From Bilabrum cf. latius (taxonomy: Eukaryota > Bigyra: Bicosoecida > Bigyra > Bicosoecida), in assembly GCA_965178125.1 (NCBI GenBank), contig OZ237739.1, forward strand, positions 992,001 to 1,056,000: a stretch of 64,000 nucleotides of DNA, read 5' to 3'. Under the pieces are notes generated by a model that saw only the letters and a list, made by a program, of their open reading frames with translations, was not told where the DNA came from and did not search any database. How positions within the stretch are numbered: the first letter of the stretch is position 1; each line of letters begins with the position of its first letter. This document shows positions 57,299 to 64,000 of this stretch, piece after piece. Position numbers and translations under genes: made by a program.

Positions 57299-59443
57299 TC
57301 AAGGCCCGAACCGAGCCTTGCCGAACGACGGGCCGTGCTCCTAGCTGCCAGGCACGGCGCTGCTGTCCCTGCGGTACAGCGCCGGGAACTCGTCCAGCGG
57401 TGTGACGATTGTGACGTCCTGCCCGCCCTGGTAGCTGACGCTCGCGTTGTACAGGTAGGCCCACTCCTGCCCCTTGGCCAGCGAGGGGAGGTACAGCGTC
57501 CTGTTGGCGGCATCCTTCTACAGGACAGGGGCGACCACCCAGTCTGGCCCGAACATGAACTGGGATTCCATGGCCGCGGTAGGATCCGATGCCTTTGGGT
57601 CCTCGGGGAACTGCAGCGCCATGGGCCTCATCATGGGCATACCGGCCTCGCTGGCGGTCTTGGATAAATCCCTGATGTACTCGCCGAGTGAGTTTCTCAG
57701 GACGATGAGCCCGCCCAGGATAGGCTCGATCTCCTCGCCGTAGGTCCAGACCTCGTTGGGGCCGTTGGTGTACCCGCAGGTGGGATCGGTCGGGGGTCCG
57801 CCTTGCCTGGTGCCATGCAGTCGCATCAGAGGTGAGAACAGGCTGAACTGCATCCAGCGGACGATCAGCTGCTGCATGGTGGGGTCCGTATTCGGAGGAG
57901 AATTCCTGAAGCCACCCGTGTCTGTGGTCCAGTACGGAAAGCCCGAAGCAGCGACCCCTTGCCCAACGGTCACCTGCAGAGCGAGCTCCTCAAACGTGCT
58001 CACGATGTCACCGGACCAGGTGGTCATTCCGTACCGCTGGGAACCGGCCCAAGTGCTCCGAGAGAGTGCCATAAAGTCGCCCAGGGCCACACCCGATTCG
58101 TTGAGGCCTTCTGCCACCATCCGGTGATGCTCCAGCACCCACGCCTCGCCAGACTCCGCCATGGGTGTCCCCACGCCCGGCATGTATGCGTCAGCGGCAA
58201 CTTTCTCTCCAAAGTGCTCGGGTTCGGATGCGTCCAGCCAGTACGTTTTGATCCCGTACTTCAGGTAGCCTTCTTTTACCTTGGCGAAGACAGAAGCACG
58301 CGCTTCTGCAGAGGTGGGGTCGTACACGTAGTTGCCGCTGTCGAAGACGATGCTCTTTTCCGTGCTGCTATTCTGAAGGAGATAGCTGTTGCTATTGAAC
58401 TTTTCATAAGAGTCCGAGGGATCGGCCACGAGCGGCCACACGCTGACCATGAGCTCGATGCCCATCGTGTGGAGCTCATCCACCATGCCCTGCGGATCGG
58501 GCCAGCAGGCCTCCGTGAAGCGCCAGTCGCCCAGGGCGGGCCAGTGCTTCCAGTCGATCACGATCAGGCTCACGGGGAGCTTCCGCTCGAAGTATCCCCT
58601 GGCGACATCGAGCAGCTGCGACTGGTTCCTGTACCTGTTCTTGCATTGGATGAAGCCCGTCGCGTAGTCGGGGAGCATAGGTGGGCGCCCGGTCGCCAGC
58701 GAGTACCGGTGCAGCAGCTCGCCGTACGGAGAAGGCAGCCCGCTGCTCCCCGGAGTGGCCGGCGTGGTGGCGATCCAGAAATCCACCATGACGGTCCCGT
58801 TGCTGTACCATGTAAGGCTGTCGGACGTCAGGTTGGCGAATCCATAGGATGGCATGTTCCAAAGGAAAGCGTAGCCCTCGCTGGAAAGAATCACCGGTAT
58901 CGTCTGCTGCCCGCCATGAGAAATGGCGTAGTCCTCAGAATCCTCGAAACGGCCAAAGTAGGGCAGGCGTTGCACGGTCCCTGTCCTTTGCTCGCCCATG
59001 CCGTAGATCCTCTCGTGGATGCCGTGGCCCTCGAAGGACACTTGCGCGCTAAACGCACCATCTGACGGGTTTGTGTACCCATCGGGCGCGCCAGCGACCA
59101 ATGAGGTCTGCTACAATAACTACTTCGCATCGCTCAGGCGCGTGGCTGTCACCAGCGGCTCGCCGCTGGCTCCGCGACTTGTGGTAATGCGGAGGTTTCC
59201 GACATCTATGGATGGGAGCGCGCTCTCTGACGATCGCTGGAAAGAAAGAGACTCTGGTTTTGCAGCATACAATCCAGCAGCAACCTCGGGTCCATCTGGA
59301 AGGAGAGCTTGCAGCTTCGGGTCCACGATCTTCGGGCCGATCCGGACCCTTGCGGCGTCTGGACCGAACGGGTCGACCCGGACGTTCCACTCAATTCCAG
59401 CAGCATGATTTAATATGACAGCAAAGAAAGCAACGCTTAGCAT
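57299..59443 (-). CDS. Glycoside hydrolase family 31 (alpha-glucosidase/alpha-xylosidase type), secreted (714 aa)
   Basis: The frame is open from ATG 59554 to TGA 57301-57299. I prefer ATG 59443 because it begins a clean signal peptide (MLSVAFFAVILNHAAG). TAG at 59120, 59111, 57518 and 57341 are Gln. GH31 motifs: GFIQCKNRYRNQ, LIVIDWKHWP, the nucleophile region YWLDASEPEHF, the acid/base region WSGDIVSTFEEL, YWTTDTGGF and RWMQFSLFSPLMRLHG. The WLDASEPE form is seen in YicI-type and bacterial GH31 enzymes, so bacterial ancestry is possible. It would hydrolyse alpha-linked glycans outside the cell or in the secretory pathway; substrate unproven. From ATG 59554 the start codon would overlap that of the divergent glycosylase gene. 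Confidence 0.85.
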
Positions 59444-59552
59444 TGCGATGCGTAGACTTGATGTGACACAACTTAGTGACGCGCACCGCACTTCCGGTTC
59501 GAAGTTGCACTTGGCGGATGCTAGCAGGAGCAACTGAATCGGGGCCGACCGC

Positions 59553-60749
59553 ATGGAGAAGGCAGTCGACTGTGATGTGCTGCCTACGATTGCAGTGCTG
59601 GCAGGAGCGCATGCATCTGCATCCCTCTCTCAGTGCTCCTGCAAGCTTCGTGATTCTATATCGAAAGCTGCAGGGACGTGGCGTGCGCTTTGCGTCCACC
59701 GGTGGGGAGAGCATGTCCCTCCGCTTCCCACCGGAACAGATTTTATGAAGTACTTTGCCCACCGCTCGTCGACGTGGACGCCGTGCCCTTCACCGTTGAA
59801 ATTGATACAAGAGGTGTATGGCGACGATCCGTGGCGACTGCTCATGGCCTGCGCTCTGTGCTCGAGGACGGCAGGTGGACCGGTCATTCATGGCGTGATT
59901 GCCACATTCGTTGAAAGGTATCCAACCCCTTCGAGCGTGCTCGATGCCGACTAGAGCGAGCTAGCGGCGCTGCTCCGGCCACTCGGTATGAATCGGGAGC
60001 GAACCATTGTACGCACGGCGCAAGGGTTTTTGCACGAGCACGGGTGGGATGTAGCCCAAGATCTTTACGGGATTGGAGCGTTCGGCAACGCTTCGTGGCG
60101 CCTCTTTTGCCACGGCGACTGGCAGTCGATCGTCATCGACCCTAAGTGCGACCGGACGGTCAAGACGTACGGCAGATGGCTGGAGCGTGCCGTCAGGGCG
60201 ACTGGAATGACTCCTGCCCAGCTCACAGAAGCCGTAAAAGAGAAGGATTTCGACGTGGAAGCGGCCGTCAGTGAGTATCAGCGGAAGCAGGTGGAGGCGG
60301 GGCAGGCAGCAGCAGCGCAGGCCACAGGCGGCTCCCCTGTGGCTGCAGGCGGCCGCAAGGGGAGCAAGGAGCGCAAGCGGGCTGGTATATCATCCGGTAC
60401 CGCAAGAGGAAAGAAGCGCAGCAAGGGCACACCCGTCAAATCCACTCGCAGCAGCCCGCGGTTCAGTTCGTGCCGATCCTCGGAGGCGTCCTCGGCTGCA
60501 TCATCGTCGGCGTCCTCGTCCTCCTCGTCCGTTGAATCGAATGCGTTGGGTCGCAAGCGATTGAGATCGGACGAAAGTCGTGACGGCGGCACGGGGACTA
60601 GTCATGCATCAAGCAAGGCCAAGGGCGGCACACCGAAGAAGCAGCCAAGTCGGAGCGAATCCACGCCGCGACAGGGAGGCAAGCGGAGGCGGGTCGCCGT
60701 CTAGTCGTCCAAGAGCAAGCAGGGAGGCAAGAGCAGCAAACGCAAATAA
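59553..60749 (+). CDS. MBD4-like HhH-GPD DNA glycosylase (398 aa)
   Basis: The frame runs from ATG 59553 to TAA 60747-60749, with TAG at 59952 and 60702 as Gln. The glycosylase domain resembles MBD4: LIQEVYGDDPWRLLMACALC (MBD4: DPWKLLIATIFLNRT), LRPLGMNRERTIV, the helix-hairpin-helix LYGIGAFGNASWRLF (MBD4: LHGIGKYGNDSYRIF) and IDPKCDRTVKTYGRWL, which contains the probable catalytic Asp. MBD4 removes T or U from mismatches with G. No methyl-CpG-binding domain is present; a basic Ser/Lys/Arg-rich tail probably serves nuclear import and DNA binding. A later in-frame ATG (59744) is an alternative start. Confidence 0.82.
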
Positions 60750-61005
60750 AATCGTCCGTTCATTCACTAGGCTTGTCGCATCGTGCGCATATCTCTAAAT
60801 CCAAGGCAACAGAGCCAGCCTCGGCACTGAACGCAAGGCGAGTACCTTGTGCCATGCCGCACACATGATTTCCATCCACCAGCACTCGGGATCGATGGTG
60901 ACCCCGCACCCGAAGCAACAGCCGAACAGGCATACCTGGGGGGCCGTGGCTCCGAGTCGCTGCCATCCCGAACCGGATCATCATCATCACTGTATCACCA
61001 GTGAT

Positions 61006-63261
61006 TCACCACCCTCCATCGTCCTGCTGACGCCCGCCCATCCCGTCGCGGGCTGCCTGCATCGACACGCCGCTGCTGCCAGCCCCAACCGCCGTGCCAT
61101 CGCCTTGCAAATCATGCTTGCGCTCCCGCACAGCCGGCTGCACCCCGCAGATGCTCCCCACCATGGGGTAGCTTCCCCGCACCCCCCAGGCAAGATACGC
61201 CAGCACGAGCCCCATGATCGCCGCGACGAGACACAGGGCAGCCAGGGTCAAAAAGGTCCCCTGGAAGCATTTATGCCCGTAGCAGGTCGTCCCGTGTCCT
61301 GGCTGGATCTCCTTCTGGTACAGTGTGCTAGCGAGCCCCACTGCAAACGCGTAAGACCCAAAGGCAGGCGCCATGGACGAGATGCTGTAGATCCGCCCAA
61401 AGCTACTGCCCCCGAACACATCCGCGATGATGGACGGACTCAGGGTCCAGAAGCTGCCGTACGCCAGGCCGACCACAATCACGGACAGGTACAGGAGGTT
61501 CATGTCGCTGAAGGAACACAAGAGGCAGCCCAGGCCCATGAGGCCGACTCCCGCCGCGATCCAAACGGGCCGCGGGACAGATTTCTTGGTGAGGTCTGAG
61601 AGAAAGCCGAAGAGCATGCGGCCGGCGCAGTTGCCCACGGCCAGCACCGACACGTAGATCGCCTGCTGCTCCTCCTGCCGGGACAGCGCCAGCGTCAGCT
61701 GTCCGATGTTGTTGATGACTGCGAGACCGGATCCAACCCCGATGAACATGACCAGGAAGAGAAGCCAGAACTCCGCTGTGCACAGCGCCTCGCACACGGA
61801 GAAATCGTCGCCATGGCTGTGAAGGTCCTCTTCGTCTTCCCCGTCGTCCTGATCTTCATCTTCGTTCTGGTACCCATCCAGCATCACCCTGCCCGACCCG
61901 TCACCGCGCCCATTACCGTATGCGCCCCTGCTCCCGGGTCCGCTGGCTGGCCCATGGTCAGACTCACCGTACCCCAACGCACCACCACCACCACCACCAC
62001 CTACGCCATTGGTACCGTGCATAGGCCCGGTCTAGATGCTCACATCGCCATCGATCCGCATGGTGCTACCGCCCTCCAGGAGAGAGACCTGAGCCTGGGA
62101 CCCGGAGTAGGTTCCGCTACGCTTCTGCGCGGCGCCGGCGGCACCGTCATCCTCGAACCAGGGCAGGGGCAGAGAGGTGCACAGCACGAGGAGAAGCAGG
62201 GGGATCAGGCACCAGGGGAGTGCCCTCTCGGCGGAAGGAGAGAGCGAGCCCGCGTGGTGCAGCACCACCACGACCGTCACGAAGATTGCGGTCAGGATGA
62301 CGAGTGCGTACCCTGTGGTGAGCCGGCAGGTGCCACCTGGGCCCACCTGAAGGGAGGAGGCCTCTCCCTGCCCCGCATCCTTGGCTCTGGCTTCGGCCTC
62401 CTCCTCGGTGGCGCCTTGAGAGAGGGCCTGTGCCTTTGCCACGGTCGATGCCTGGCCCCCCACTAGGGCCTGGCACGCGGTTGCAAGCGCGATGAGGGCG
62501 GGGGTGGAGATGGAGAGGAACCGGAGGAGGCCCGGAGCGTCGCCCTCGAAGTACCCGGCGTACACGACCGCGATCATGATGGCGGATAGGCCAAAGAAAG
62601 CTTTCAGGACGCCCATAACAAGGCCGCGGTCTCGGGGGAAATTCCTGACCTGCGACATGCGAGCAGTTCGAAGCGAAGATCCAACAACAAGGTGGTGCCG
62701 GTCGGGTGGCAGCAAGGGGACGCGAGTTGCGCCCGGAAGGAAGGCACCTATGTAGCGACATCACACCAATCTTTAGTTCGGTACCATCCGCCGTGTCCAT
62801 CAGCTCACCTGCGTACTGATGGCGACCGTGTCGCCGCTCGACGACGCGTTTTGCCAGATGTAGGCAAAGATTGCCATGGCCACCCAGGAGTGCGAAATCC
62901 CGGGGAGCTCGCTTGCTCCAGCAAACATCAAGAAGTACCCCAGGAAGGAGAACACTGTCGCATAGGCCCCTGCCACCCAGGGGCCGAATGCGTCGAAAAG
63001 CGGACCTCCTGTGAACGCAGAGGTGTAGAAGCCAACATTTCCGATGGATCCGATCGACTGAAGCTAGTGCTATGTCAGTCCTAGCTTAATTTTCAAGTCG
63101 TTGGAGTATAGCCCAAAGGCGTACGCGGATCCCGCTGCCGCTTGCATGAGGATCCCGGCCACCAGACTCAACCACCGCCTGTCGCCGCATGGTCCGGTGC
63201 GATCGCTGTAGAACCATGGTCTATACTGCTGAATTGAACTGGTCAGAGGCAAGCTGCTCAT
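61006..63261 (-). CDS. Nodulin-like major facilitator superfamily transporter (698 aa)
   Basis: Exon 1 is 63261-62809, the intron 62808-62650 (159 bp, phase 0) and exon 2 62649-61006 (TGA). TAG at 63072-63070, 63066-63064 and 62034-62032 are Gln. Motifs: RRWLSLVAGILMQAAAGSAY, FGLYSNDLKIKLGLT, SIGNVGF, and across the splice junction STQ/VRNFPRDRGLVMGVLKAF, the hallmark of nodulin-like MFS proteins. About twelve membrane segments are split by a hydrophilic acidic loop (62040-61800, including a Gly run). Substrate is unknown. The first TAG lies where relatives often have Gln (LGYDQ). Confidence 0.85.
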
Positions 63262-64000
63262 TCGAAGCCAGTGTCTGCGATGAAGCTGAATGGAGTCACT
63301 GAGACGAATCTTGATGTTCAACACAGAAAGCAACTACTAGTTTTGGGACACTGCAGCGTCAGACTCTTACCAGACAAGACAACTTCTTGAGTAAAAGCTC
63401 GGGACGGGTCCGAAAAGGATACTGCACTGACCAGATCCGCAACAAATGGACACGGGATCGTGCAATTGTCGTCACATCGAAATGCAACACGCGCAACAGT
63501 TCTGATCCGATCGACTCGGATCTGTCGCTGTCTATGGATGCGTGAGCGGTTCGACGACACCCATGATACAAGCAAGAGCCCGTGCCTCGCTTGGGGACTC
63601 ACCGCCTGCTCGCCTTACACACACCACATACTCCGTTTACAGACTGGCACCTCCAGTTCGAACCCATATAGGCGTTAACCTGAGGTCGCGGTGGTCCCCT
63701 GTTCCCTTCCCCCTTCGCCGGTCGCAAACACCAAAGCAAAGTTGGGCCACCACTTGAACGTGCAGCAGGACAAAGAACTGGTACTAGTCTGGTGGACACC
63801 GATGTTTGCGGGGCCCACTGAGGGCATGTTGACTGCTTGAGGCCATTGCAGCAGGACTGTGAGAAGCCTGCTGGGATCAGTGCTTTCGTTCTTTCGTATC
63901 AGCGTTCGCTTATTGAATCGTTCATTTAAAGATCACCACCCGAACCCGCTGCCGGCAGCCGTCGCTGCCACACCAGACACCCCCGTCGGCCGCGCTGCAT
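63262..64000. other. 5' region of the nodulin-like MFS gene and window end
   Basis: No frame here shows coding character that I can support. Short open stretches exist on both strands without recognised motifs or splice logic. The segment probably holds the MFS promoter and part of the next gene's flank. Confidence 0.4.

Noticed and set aside
855-63261. UAG decoded as Leu, Glu, Lys or Tyr
   Set aside because: Paralogue sites pair TAG with CAG/CAA, and ATP12 and MFSD1 place it on Gln. No site pairs it with Leu or Tyr; one pairs with Glu and is a normal substitution.
1-64000. Reading each TAG-bounded fragment as a separate short gene, or the window as a field of pseudogenes
   Set aside because: Fragments join in the same frame without TAA or TGA, conserved domains and protein ends span the TAGs, and Gln codons replace TAG in paralogues. 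Random decay would give all three stops and frameshifts.

Overview
This is a nuclear contig from a unicellular eukaryote. It is GC-rich, has short GT-AG introns (about 90-300 bp), closely packed genes on both strands, and single-copy eukaryotic genes: the mitochondrial F1-ATPase assembly factor ATP12, the autophagy protein ATG6/Beclin, an MFSD1-type transporter, an MBD4-type DNA glycosylase and a nodulin-like MFS carrier. ATP12 implies an aerobic mitochondrion. I cannot place the lineage.

The central observation is the genetic code. Read with the standard code, almost every gene breaks at TAG. With TAG as sense, single open frames of 400-2000 codons appear, and all of them close at TGA or TAA. 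At five sites where paralogues inside the window can be aligned, TAG in one copy is CAG or CAA in another. TAG also falls on a conserved Gln of ATP12 and of MFSD1. The code is therefore UAG=Gln with UAA and UGA kept as stops, formally the same assignment as NCBI table 15. All coordinates below use that reading.

Layout. 1-792: 3' part of a basic protein (+). 6842-855: a 1995-aa coiled-coil protein (-), divergent from an unknown 756-aa protein (6935-9205, +). 9319-12180: MFSD1-like carrier with a Cys-rich loop. 11561-20059: a direct triplication of about 2.9 kb, each unit holding the MFSD1 C-terminal half plus an LRR protein with a CaaX end. About 21130-25064: a DIRS-type retroelement (Gag-like, RT, RNase H, tyrosine recombinase) that also uses TAG as sense. 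25358-45734: nested inverted duplications of a three-gene cassette of subtilisin-like protease, LRR-CaaX protein and ATG6. The complete members are 37827-42038 (+), 43916-42337 (-) and 45734-44157 (-). A second, divergent protease is at 29581-25358 (-), and truncated copies lie between. 45889-49614: PH-coiled-coil-C2 protein (+). 52117-49806: unknown three-exon gene (-). 52262-54047: secreted Asp-box propeller with a 7-nt microexon (+). 54771-57008: ATP12 (+). 59443-57299: GH31 glycosidase (-). 59553-60749: MBD4-like glycosylase (+). 63261-61006: nodulin-like MFS (-).

The genes do not form one pathway. The window combines housekeeping genes, recent segmental duplications and one retroelement. 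The duplications matter most because they show CAG and TAG interchanging freely.
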